Source: a bacterium (GTDB lineage Bacteria > JAMCPX01). From it: a DNA stretch of 18,104 nt. The notes beneath the pieces were generated by a model. It made no database searches. It saw only the letters and a list, made by a program, of their open reading frames with translations, and was not told where the DNA came from. A program made the translations under genes and the position numbers. The stretch lies in assembly GCA_021792615.1 (NCBI GenBank), contig JAJYUJ010000045.1, positions 1 to 18,104 on the forward strand, given 5' to 3'. Positions 1-6,127 of the stretch are shown here, one piece after another (position 1 is the first letter of the stretch; each line of letters opens with the position of its first letter).

Positions 1-54
1 AACAATATAAACGGTATCCAGAACTTCATAGAGAGCAATTAGCATAGACAGCAT
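1..54 (-). CDS. YggT-family membrane protein, N-terminal fragment
   Basis: Reading the minus strand from the ATG at 54-52 gives 18 codons open to the window edge, beginning MLSMLIALYEVLDTVYIV. The LIAL-x-x-VLD-x-V pattern matches the first hydrophobic helix of YggT proteins, small two-helix-pair inner-membrane proteins of poorly known function. The gene would continue to the left of the window and is divergent from the DsrE-family gene. No Shine-Dalgarno sequence is visible before this ATG or before the second ATG at 45. The call rests on a short match, so a chance open frame is possible; two other short frames on the plus strand also end within the first 50 bases. Confidence 0.4.
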   Translation of the reverse strand, partial: MLSMLIALYEVLDTVYIV

Positions 55-247
55 GGTTTGTTCAATACAAAATGAAAATTCGCGGATAATCTGCCGTTTT
101 ACAGGTCATGGAAATCACCGGGCTAAAGCACGGCACACTCCATTATCTTGCTTGCGCCCCTTGCTTTTTTATACATTGGATTATACATTATTCTCAATCC
201 CGCCAATGACGTAACAGAACAGCGTGTTTAAAAAAAGAGGAGGTTCT
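55..247. promoter_or_regulatory. Divergent intergenic region with possible promoter for the DsrE-family gene
   Basis: This is the gap between the leftward YggT-like start and the DsrE-family start. A sigma-70-like pair, TTGCTT at 148-153 and TATACA at 170-175 with a 16-base spacer, points towards the DsrE-family gene. A second TATACA lies at 182-187. A strong ribosome site, AGAGGAGG at 236-243, sits four bases before the ATG at 248. I checked for a sigma-54 element and found none with the right spacing. The promoter call is by eye and weak. Confidence 0.3.
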
Positions 248-583
248 ATGAAACAAAAGGTTTTAGTGATCATTTCAACGGAGAACAAAGAAAATGCGCT
301 CGGGGCACTGATGTTCGTGCAAAACAGCATAAAAAACAAAAGGTTCGAAGACCTTAAGCTAATACTGTTCGGACCGAGCGAGAAACTGGCTTCAACGGAT
401 CAGGCGCTGCAGTCCATCATAGCCGATATCGTTTCGATGAACGGAAGCCCTGTTGCCTGCAAGGCTATTTCAGACATGCACAACATAGGAAAAGAGCTGA
501 CATCTCTCGGATTCAAGCTGGAATATGTCGGCGACCCCATTGGTCAGTTTATCAACGACGGCTACCTGCCCATGGTGTTTTAA
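248..583 (+). CDS. DsrE/DsrF-like family protein (cytoplasmic sulphur-relay type fold)
   Basis: The protein is 111 aa from the ATG at 248. That start is chosen because AGAGGAGG lies just upstream; a GTG at 224 in the same frame has no ribosome site. The fold is the DsrE alpha/beta type: an opening beta strand (KVLVIIS), a helix with the ENALGALMF pattern, a second strand ending in FGPSE, and PVACKAISD carrying the only cysteine, Cys71. That cysteine is at the position typical of single-cysteine DsrE-family proteins. Family members act in sulphur transfer or as small partners of redox complexes; the substrate here is unknown. It is 121 bases upstream of the MqnD-family gene on the same strand and may be co-transcribed. 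Many DsrE-family proteins occur near NrfD-type redox operons, which fits the convergent operon nearby, but a functional link is inference. Confidence 0.8.
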   Translation: MKQKVLVIISTENKENALGALMFVQNSIKNKRFEDLKLILFGPSEKLASTDQALQSIIADIVSMNGSPVACKAISDMHNIGKELTSLGFKLEYVGDPIGQFINDGYLPMVF

Positions 584-704
584 CACAACACACAGGCATT
601 GGCAGAGACGAATGTGACGATACGCCGGTAATCAGCGGCATTCAGACTGTGCCGGCCAAGGAAAGGGTACGGCAAGAAATAAACTCTAAAAAGGAAGATA
701 AGAA

Positions 705-1547
705 ATGAGCGAAAAGGTTTTGACTATAGGACACAGCCCGGATGCAGACGATGCGTTTATGTTTTATGCGCTTACGCATAATAAACTGCCTATAACAGAC
801 ATGAAATTCGAACATGTACTGACGGATATAGAATCTCTGAACAAACGTGCAATGAGAAAGGGTAACGGCGAACAGCCCTTGCTTGATATAACTGCGGCTT
901 CACTGCATGTATATCCCTATATAGCGAAGGACTATCAGATACTGTCATGCGGCGCGAGTATGGGTAAGGGATATGGCCCCATCGTTGTGAGCAAGGATGC
1001 GAGGCTTGCGGGCGGTACGGAAATAGCCGTACCCGGAGAGTACACCTCCGCACTCCTCGCCTTAAAGCTCTTTATGACGGATTTCAAATACCGGGTCATG
1101 CCGTTCGACAAGATCATGCCTGCGGTCAAGAACGGTGAGGTCAAGGCGGGTCTTATCATACACGAGGGACAGATCACCTATGCCGACGACGGGCTGAACA
1201 TCATTGTGGATCTCGGCAAGTGGTGGCTCGAAAAAACAGGCCTGCCGCTTCCCCTCGGTATCAACCTTGTCCGCCGGTCTCTTGACGAAAAGCTGAAGCA
1301 CACGATTAACCAGTCCATTAAGGACAGCATCGCCTATGGTTTTGCCCATGAGGATGAAGCCATGAGCTATGCAGCGAAATACTCCAGGGGCCTCGATATG
1401 AAAAGGGTCAAGCAGTTCGCCCTGATGTACGTCAATGCTTATACCCTGGAACCCGGCAAGGAAGGCAGGGCCGGCATCGAAGAGTTCATCAGACAGGCAG
1501 CCGCCAATAAACTGATACCGGATGTAAAGGTGGAATTCATCTCGTAA
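705..1547 (+). CDS. mqnD: MqnD-family protein, probable 1,4-dihydroxy-6-naphthoate synthase or close paralogue
   Basis: The protein is 280 aa and has the full MqnD/MqnA solute-binding-protein-like fold length. MqnD converts cyclic dehypoxanthine futalosine to 1,4-dihydroxy-6-naphthoate in the futalosine route to menaquinone. Visible family features are GASMGKGYGPIVVS (about residues 83-96), VPGEYTSALLAL (109-120), the LIIHEGQITY block (150-159) with His153 at the position of the catalytic histidine of characterised MqnD, and WWLEKTGLPLPLG. The N-terminal ligand loop reads HSPDADDAF (10-18), whereas classical MqnD has SPCPNDTF, so this may be a divergent clade. AAGGA near 691 precedes the ATG. 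No other futalosine-pathway gene is in the window. Menaquinone would be the natural quinone for the HybB-type subunit encoded next door. Confidence 0.7.
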   Translation: MSEKVLTIGHSPDADDAFMFYALTHNKLPITDMKFEHVLTDIESLNKRAMRKGNGEQPLLDITAASLHVYPYIAKDYQILSCGASMGKGYGPIVVSKDARLAGGTEIAVPGEYTSALLALKLFMTDFKYRVMPFDKIMPAVKNGEVKAGLIIHEGQITYADDGLNIIVDLGKWWLEKTGLPLPLGINLVRRSLDEKLKHTINQSIKDSIAYGFAHEDEAMSYAAKYSRGLDMKRVKQFALMYVNAYTLEPGKEGRAGIEEFIRQAAANKLIPDVKVEFIS

Positions 1548-1748
1548 ACCGATTCCGGCGAGGGTTTGAATGGGTGTTCGCCTCAATCCCCGCTATTTAT
1601 AGCGGCGGGTACACAGCGAAGCTGGGTCATGCGAACTATGCGAATAACATGTCCCCTGCCAACGAACAACCCTCGCTGTTTACAGCATGGTTCTTCAATT
1701 CTATCCCCCTGCCAGCCGTCCGGCAATGCAGTAGTTCTTCCCGCGAAC
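1548..1748. repeat. Structured intergenic element between convergent genes
   Basis: This 201-base gap lies between the convergent MqnD-family and cytochrome genes. It holds nested inverted repeats: outer GTTCGC (1576-1581) with GCGAAC (1631-1636), a hairpin CCGCTA-TTTA-TAGCGG (1590-1605) and a small hairpin CAGC-GAA-GCTG (1614-1624). ATGCGAA is repeated directly at 1629-1635 and 1638-1644. No run of T or A follows the hairpins, so a classical intrinsic terminator is not supported. A REP-like dispersed repeat or the end of a lost IS200/IS605-type element are possible readings. Open frames across the region are short and lack family signals. Confidence 0.4.
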
Positions 1749-2201
1749 TCAGTGCATGATCTCCATCCAGTACGTTTTGAAGTCGAACCCGCAGAACGTC
1801 GGGCTGGTTTTGTTGTGGCATTGCACGCAGGTCTGCGCTGCATGACGGTTCAAACCCGCGTCCCAGACCTTTTTAAAATTTTTCATCGTGTCCATGTCCG
1901 AATAATCGCTTCCCTGCCCGTGGCACGCCTCACACTGCACATTGGGGAATGCTGCAGTACCGCCTGTCGTGTGGCACGACAGACATCCAGGGTCTGTCTT
2001 TTCCTTTGCAGGTAAAGCATCATATGCCCTGGCATGTGCGCTTGCCTCCCAGACCTTGAACTGGTTTTCATGGCACATCTTGCACGCCTCAACGCCGGCG
2101 TATGTGCGGGAAGCGGCCATTCCGCGGGATACAGAAGATATCAAAGACAATGACAGCACGGTAACAATCATGAGCACTCTTTCAAAACTATTCTTCTTCA
2201 T
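1749..2201 (-). CDS. Periplasmic tetrahaem cytochrome c (cytochrome c-554-like)
   Basis: The protein is 150 aa from the ATG at 2201, chosen because GGAGG lies seven bases upstream; nine extra codons are open before it. Residues 1-30 form a Sec signal peptide (KK, then a hydrophobic core, then GMAA). Four haem c motifs follow: CKMCH (40-44), CLSCH (73-77), CEACH (90-94) and CVQCH (125-129). The YAGVEACKMCHENQFKVWE region and the SAHARAY block with His56 are typical of the cytochrome c-554 family, where such histidines can be distal haem ligands. It is the last gene of the minus-strand operon, 23 bases after the HybB-like gene, and is the likely periplasmic electron partner of that membrane subunit. 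Cytochrome maturation genes are not in the window. Its redox partner and direction of electron flow cannot be read from sequence. Confidence 0.9.
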   Translation of the reverse strand: MKKNSFERVLMIVTVLSLSLISSVSRGMAASRTYAGVEACKMCHENQFKVWEASAHARAYDALPAKEKTDPGCLSCHTTGGTAAFPNVQCEACHGQGSDYSDMDTMKNFKKVWDAGLNRHAAQTCVQCHNKTSPTFCGFDFKTYWMEIMH

Positions 2202-2224
2202 ACGGTAACCTCCGATCTCCAGCC

Positions 2225-3373
2225 TCAAACATCATGGATAATCTCAACCGGTCCTTCTTCTTTTTCCTCGACGTGGACAAAGACATTGAGGTACTTTGCC
2301 GCATAAGCAAAAGCCAGAAATCCCATGGTCACGAGGAATACGGAGATCATTACCTCACCGAAGGCCGGGAAATACGTTGTTCCCGACGAGGCCTCTACGC
2401 CGGTTATTGCCACATCCAGTCTGTTCATGATAAATCCGATCACGACAAACAACGACGTAACAAATAATCCCTTTGCACTCGTCCTCACGGCAGGGATCAA
2501 AAGCAGGAAAAACGGTATTACAACCTGCACGAGCGTCTCTATATCGAACATGATGCTTTCGAATCTTGTCGAAAAAATATCGCCAAGCACACCTCTGCCG
2601 GCCATATCCAGTATCTTTATGGTAAGGTAAAATGCCATGACAAGCACATTGACCCTTGCAAGGCCATTGAGGAGGTTGAGCTCTATGCCCTTGCCGAGGA
2701 ACCTCATGCTGAGAAAAGATTCCATCGTCACCATTGCAAGACCGACAGACACCGCAGAGATGAAAAAGAACAAGGGAAGATACGGTGAGTACCACAGTGC
2801 GTACAACTTCGTCGGCACTATCAGGAACAGAGACCCAAGCGATGATTGATGCAGGGTCGAAAGAATGACACCCAGTATGGACAGCGGTATAATCAGTATG
2901 TGGATAAGGTGATTCAGCCTGTGCAGCTTCAATCGTTCGAAAACAACGGTGCTGAACTCGAGTCCAAGGACTGTAAGATAGAGCATAACACACCATGCGA
3001 CCTCAAACATCACGGAATGGGGATTCCAGAAGACGATGGGGTGCCATACATCGAACCACTTTCCAAGGTCGTATAGCAGACCGACTGCAACAAGCGAGTA
3101 CCCTAAAAAGCCGGTGAGTATTGCAGGCCTGAGGATTGGTTTATACTCATCGATACGGAAAATGTAGACGGTCAGCGCAATGATAAATGCCCCGGCTGCA
3201 AGACCGACGCCGGTTACCACATCGAACCCTACCCATAAGCCCCACGGGTATTTATTACTCAGGTTCGTGACGGCACCAAGGCCTTTTGTGTACCGTAGAA
3301 CAGTATAGTATACACCGAGCATCGTTATCGCGGCAATTACAATCCTCCAGAATGTTACCTTCGGCAGTTCCAT
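2225..3373 (-). CDS. HybB/NrfD-family integral membrane subunit (quinone-interacting)
   Basis: The 382-aa protein is almost entirely hydrophobic, with about ten predicted membrane helices, the length and layout of HybB-type members of the NrfD family. Recognisable blocks are NKYPWGLWVGFDVVTGVGLAAG near residues 40-61, YDLGKWFDVWHPIVFWNPHSVMFEVAW near 101-127, and STLHQSSLGSLFLI near 172-185. Such subunits carry no cofactor of their own and exchange electrons and protons between menaquinone and an attached iron-sulphur protein. The start has GAGAGG (3379-3384) overlapping the stop of the preceding small gene, so the two are probably translationally coupled. No hydrogenase large or small subunit is present, so despite the HybA/HybB likeness there is no support for a hydrogenase here. 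The partner set (ferredoxin, tetrahaem cytochrome) resembles the membrane redox complexes of sulphate and metal reducers. Confidence 0.9.
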   Translation of the reverse strand: MELPKVTFWRIVIAAITMLGVYYTVLRYTKGLGAVTNLSNKYPWGLWVGFDVVTGVGLAAGAFIIALTVYIFRIDEYKPILRPAILTGFLGYSLVAVGLLYDLGKWFDVWHPIVFWNPHSVMFEVAWCVMLYLTVLGLEFSTVVFERLKLHRLNHLIHILIIPLSILGVILSTLHQSSLGSLFLIVPTKLYALWYSPYLPLFFFISAVSVGLAMVTMESFLSMRFLGKGIELNLLNGLARVNVLVMAFYLTIKILDMAGRGVLGDIFSTRFESIMFDIETLVQVVIPFFLLLIPAVRTSAKGLFVTSLFVVIGFIMNRLDVAITGVEASSGTTYFPAFGEVMISVFLVTMGFLAFAYAAKYLNVFVHVEEKEEGPVEIIHDV

Positions 3374-3382
3374 AAATACCTC

Positions 3383-3601
3383 TCAATGTTTAGCATCTTT
3401 GACCTTTTCTCTTCTGTTCGTTAGCCACCATAATCCGGCGATCATGGCTCCGCCCATCAGGACCTTCGGCGTTAAAAAACTGCGATTTCGCAGCCTGTCC
3501 GCCAGCACCTTGAGCTGCTCTTGTTTGATATCAACTGAGGGTAGCTTATACGCGGCAGGTTGATTGAATAATTTCGCTAAGAGTGTATTCAATAGATTCA
3601 T
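3383..3601 (-). CDS. Small one-helix membrane protein resembling the C-terminal anchor of the upstream ferredoxin
   Basis: The protein is 72 aa and its ATG overlaps the TGA of the ferredoxin gene (shared bases 3598-3601), so it is very likely a real, coupled gene. Residues 1-44 are soluble and amphipathic, with a basic stretch (DRLRNR). One membrane helix spans about 46-61 and ends in WWLTNRREKVK. This end closely mirrors the anchor of the neighbouring ferredoxin: both have GG, then G(L/I)WW(L/I)T(N/S)RR and an acidic/basic VK tail. I know no named family for it. A role as an extra helix packing against the HybB-like subunit is inference from its position and from the shared tail. Confidence 0.75.
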   Translation of the reverse strand: MNLLNTLLAKLFNQPAAYKLPSVDIKQEQLKVLADRLRNRSFLTPKVLMGGAMIAGLWWLTNRREKVKDAKH

Positions 3602-4380
3602 GGCTTATCTCCTTTACCCGTGAGCTTTTTTTGTTCTTTGTGCTTGATTTCATATTTTTTGACCTCATCCCTGCGGCTCGTTATCCACCATATACCTGTC
3701 AATACAACACCTCCTACGACGACGATGGTCGGTACCTTTTCCAGGGCAGCCCATGTATAAACCGGAAGAGGCTTGTCCGGCAGGTTTATATTGAACGGCT
3801 CCCCGAGTTTCTCAAACGGAACATTTGACAAATACAGCACCGAAGTACCGCCGACTTCCTCCAGACCATAGAGGCGATCCACATAGGTATGCGGATTGTC
3901 CTTGATCCTTTTCTGCGCTTCTTCGATGAGCTGATCCCGATCACCGAATATGCTGGCACCGGTCGGACATGCCGCAGTGCATGCCGGTTCGGAGCCTTCC
4001 GCAACCCTGTCCGCGCACATGTAGCATTTCTGTATGTAGGGAACCACCCTGTCCCATTGATACTTCGGCACACTGAAGGGACAGGAATACATACAATACC
4101 TGCAGCCGATGCATTTGTTTTTATCGTAGGTAACCGGACCTGCTGCCGTCTTTGTGAAGGCCCCTACGGGACAGACTGATACACACGTCGGATTCTGGCA
4201 GTGCATGCACATCCTTCTTACATAGGTACCGGGTAGTCTTTCCTGGACCACGGTATAGGCTGTTGCAGAGAGGTTGTTCTCAAGGTCAAGGGGCAGACCG
4301 TTTCGCATCTTACATGCCTTTTCGCAAGCACCACAGCCGATACATTTGGTTGTATCAATGAGAATACCCATCTTGGCCAT
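3598..4380 (-). CDS. HybA-like ferredoxin with four [4Fe-4S] clusters and a C-terminal membrane anchor
   Basis: The protein is 260 aa. Sixteen cysteines fall in the four-cluster pattern of HybA/DmsB/NrfC-type electron-transfer subunits: C13, 16, 19, 23; C58, 61, 66, 70; C90, 93, 96, 100; C119, 122, 134, 138. A single hydrophobic helix at about 217-234 is followed by a strongly basic tail. It would relay electrons between the HybB-like subunit and an unknown partner. Unlike typical HybA it shows no twin-arginine signal at the N terminus; the frame is open upstream only to a stop about 48 bases before the ATG and has no alternative start or RR motif. AAGGAG at 4389-4394 supports the chosen start. 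The basic tail predicts a cytoplasmic C terminus, which would place the clusters outside, at odds with the missing signal. Confidence 0.9.
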   Translation of the reverse strand: MAKMGILIDTTKCIGCGACEKACKMRNGLPLDLENNLSATAYTVVQERLPGTYVRRMCMHCQNPTCVSVCPVGAFTKTAAGPVTYDKNKCIGCRYCMYSCPFSVPKYQWDRVVPYIQKCYMCADRVAEGSEPACTAACPTGASIFGDRDQLIEEAQKRIKDNPHTYVDRLYGLEEVGGTSVLYLSNVPFEKLGEPFNINLPDKPLPVYTWAALEKVPTIVVVGGVVLTGIWWITSRRDEVKKYEIKHKEQKKLTGKGDKP

Positions 4381-4453
4381 ATATCTGCTCCTTTCTGGTT
4401 TTATCCTGTCACATTCTATCCCCGGTTAAAATCATGTATGCGTATGACCCTTT

Positions 4454-5140
4454 CTAACGGGGTTTACCGAGGAATTCTTCTTCAAAATATTTCACAGCCT
4501 TTTCGTCCATACGGCTCAGCATACCTTCCGAAAGACAGCCGCCGTCCTGACTTGTACGCCCGACCTCATACTGCAGTTCATCCTTTACGTAGTGAAGGTT
4601 TTCCCCGAGTGCAAATTCCCGGAATCTCCGGATCTCCGCCTTGAGCCATTCGACGGCATCTTCCGCGATCTTCATTGCCTTGAGGTTTGCAGAAAGGTTT
4701 GTGGGCTTTACCGACAGTATCCAGCCGCTGTTATATGCACTCTTTGCAACCTCAGCAGGATTGGCAAGCATGAGCTTGTTTATCGCAGCTACTTCGCCGT
4801 CGACCGGTGACAGGAACGAAAGCGTTTTATTGCCGGATTTTACGGAAAACGCCTTTTCTCCCTGTTTGAGCGCCTTACCCTGTTCCGGGAACTCTATGCT
4901 TTCTATATCTCCTATTACCTTCCGGACAAAGTCGTCAAACCCGACACGTACCTCACCGTTGGACTGTATGTTCACCCAGGTGTGTCCGGGATAAAAGAAG
5001 GTACTTACCGGAACCCGGAAGTCGGAAAAATCAAGTTTTATCTTTTGCTCTTCCTGAGCCTTTTTACTCTTTAAACTCTGGATTACCAGATCCAGAACAA
5101 CGAACCCTATAATTGTTATTGCAACCATTATCGCTACCAT
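4454..5140 (-). CDS. Membrane-anchored GcvH-like (lipoyl-domain-fold) protein
   Basis: The protein is 228 aa. Residues 2-21 form a membrane helix followed by a basic stretch, which predicts a cytoplasmic soluble part. Residues 48-135 match the glycine cleavage H-protein fold: YPGHTWV, VGFDDF, IGDIESIEFPEQGK and SPVDGEVAAIN, then NSGWILSVKP. In an ungapped alignment the residue at the canonical lipoyl-lysine position is Asn104, with Lys105 next to it (SGNKTLSF), so ordinary lipoylation is doubtful. A C-terminal extension of about 75 residues with an acidic helix follows. Standard H proteins are about 125-130 aa. AAGGAGGA at 5148-5155 sits seven bases before the ATG. No gcvT or gcvP gene is present, so a role in glycine cleavage is unlikely; location within a redox operon suggests a carrier, assembly or scaffold role, which is inference. 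Confidence 0.8.
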   Translation of the reverse strand: MVAIMVAITIIGFVVLDLVIQSLKSKKAQEEQKIKLDFSDFRVPVSTFFYPGHTWVNIQSNGEVRVGFDDFVRKVIGDIESIEFPEQGKALKQGEKAFSVKSGNKTLSFLSPVDGEVAAINKLMLANPAEVAKSAYNSGWILSVKPTNLSANLKAMKIAEDAVEWLKAEIRRFREFALGENLHYVKDELQYEVGRTSQDGGCLSEGMLSRMDEKAVKYFEEEFLGKPR

Positions 5141-5164
5141 TTTAGTGTCCTCCTTTTTTTTATT

Positions 5165-5908
5165 TTACTCATTCAGCAAGAATGCCCTCATGAGCGGTTT
5201 CCATTCTTCTTCGTTGATGACCGAGGCAAGGCTCTCGATCATGATCCCACCGTCCGTCATGGTAATACCGATATCCTGCCTGACTATGCTATGGAGTCTT
5301 TCTGCTTCTATCTCCATCCATTGCCCGGCCAGCGCATCGTTTAACAGCCACTTCATGCTATTGCTGGAAACGGCTGCCGCGAGCAGCCATCCGTTATCAT
5401 ACGGTTCCCTGTTCACGATGCCGGCATCCTTTCCGAGAGATCGGTTTATCGCTACTATCGTGCCGTCTACCGGGCTCATCAGGGTACCCGTTTTGCCTCC
5501 GCATTGGACATGCATAAACGCCTTGCCGCTGTTCAGAATGTTTGTACCGGATATGAACTCTACATGCTTTATGCTACTCAGCAATTTACTTGCAAAACCG
5601 TCGATACCGATCTTTACCTTGTTTTCGCCGTCCTGCTTCACCCAGGTGTGTCCGTAATGATAAAAGTAATTCTTTCTGATTATGAAGCCTTTCACATCTT
5701 TTTCCATAACTACTGCAGGATATGCAGGGTTTTCTGCCGTTTCTTTGCTCGTAGCCTCGCCGTATTGAGTGCACTGTTGATACTCTCCTGACAAACACAT
5801 GCTTTTCGTTTTCATCTGGTCCACGGGGATCATCTTTTTGAGCGGAAATAAAGAGCAATAACCACACACTTGAATTTTCAGGAATGGACACCTTTTGATG
5901 TTTTCCAT
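5165..5908 (-). CDS. GcvH-like protein with N-terminal five-cysteine cluster; first gene of the operon
   Basis: The protein is 247 aa with no membrane helix. Residues 1-50 carry C7, C15, C18, C38 and C46 in the pattern C-x7-C-x2-C-x19-C-x7-C, which could bind an iron-sulphur cluster or zinc. Residues 81-170 have the H-protein fold: YHYGHTWV, IGIDGFASKLL, MSPVDGTIVAIN and PYDNGWLL. The canonical lipoyl-lysine position is glycine, with Lys139 immediately after it (GGKTGT), the same one-residue offset as in the neighbouring paralogue. Cys136 lies beside the site. The C-terminal region (about 175-247) is helical and acidic. The start is set by CCTCCTT on the plus strand at 5914-5920 (AAGGAGG in the transcript). 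It directly follows the sigma-54 promoter and is separated from the next gene by 24 bases. Confidence 0.8.
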   Translation of the reverse strand: MENIKRCPFLKIQVCGYCSLFPLKKMIPVDQMKTKSMCLSGEYQQCTQYGEATSKETAENPAYPAVVMEKDVKGFIIRKNYFYHYGHTWVKQDGENKVKIGIDGFASKLLSSIKHVEFISGTNILNSGKAFMHVQCGGKTGTLMSPVDGTIVAINRSLGKDAGIVNREPYDNGWLLAAAVSSNSMKWLLNDALAGQWMEIEAERLHSIVRQDIGITMTDGGIMIESLASVINEEEWKPLMRAFLLNE

Positions 5909-5938
5909 GGCAACCTCCTTTCTCTAACAATTGTATAT

Positions 5939-5954
5939 TGCATACTCTGTGCCA
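5939..5954 (-). promoter_or_regulatory. Sigma-54 (RpoN) promoter of the six-gene redox operon
   Basis: On the minus strand, 5954 to 5939 reads TGGCACAGAGTATGCA. The -24 element TGGCAC and the -12 GC fall with exactly the spacing of the RpoN consensus (TGGCAC-N5-TTGC); the only departures are A for G after TGGCAC and A for the first T of TTGC. Transcription would start near 5928, about 20 bases before the ATG at 5908, leaving room only for the ribosome site. The divergent NtrC-type regulator gene supplies an obvious activator. Confidence 0.8.
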
Positions 5955-6127
5955 CGCAGGCGGTATGAACATGCCACGGTATCATATTGATTTCTTAATT
6001 AAAGATAACATACAGAAAAACAAGCATATTTTAATAGTGTCGATATATTAAACAGGTGTGGTAAATTTCTACATAATCATATTGTTGAATTGTAATGACA
6101 AACTTGGAAATGCGTTCTATTTAATCC
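5955..6127. promoter_or_regulatory. AT-rich divergent regulatory region with possible activator sites
   Basis: This segment lies between the sigma-54 promoter and the sensor kinase start and would hold enhancer sites for the NtrC-type activator. The 9-base word ATCATATTG occurs at 5981-5989 and 6076-6084, 95 bases apart, close to nine helical turns. TGCCACG occurs at 5950-5956 and 5972-5978. TTAATTAA at 5996-6003 is a perfect palindrome. None is a proven site. I could not pick a convincing promoter for the kinase gene. Confidence 0.35.

Noticed and set aside
1-47. C-terminal tail of an upstream plus-strand gene
   Set aside because: Two plus-strand frames end here (stops near 42 and 47), but neither shows a recognisable motif, and the minus-strand YggT-like reading is better.
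125-155. Sigma-54 promoter before the DsrE-family gene (CGGCAC followed by TTGC)
   Set aside because: The distance between the GG and GC elements does not fit the strict RpoN spacing.
1062-1586. Minus-strand 174-aa open frame opposite the MqnD-family gene
   Set aside because: It lies fully antisense to a well-supported gene, shows no family motif and has no ribosome site; it is a mirror of the sense codons.
1590-1605. Intrinsic terminator between the convergent genes
   Set aside because: The stem is only six to seven pairs and no T-run follows on either strand.
2225-4380. [NiFe] hydrogenase operon, suggested by the HybA and HybB likeness
   Set aside because: No large or small hydrogenase subunit, maturation protease or NiFe cysteine motifs occur in the window. 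HybA/HybB-type pairs occur in many other redox complexes.
5145-5657. Plus-strand 170-aa open frame opposite the first GcvH-like gene
   Set aside because: Composition is serine- and leucine-rich as expected from reading the complement; the minus-strand gene has clear domain motifs and a strong ribosome site.
4454-5908. Glycine cleavage system
   Set aside because: Only H-protein-like genes are present, both with a displaced lysine and extra domains; no gcvT, gcvP or lipoate ligase is nearby.
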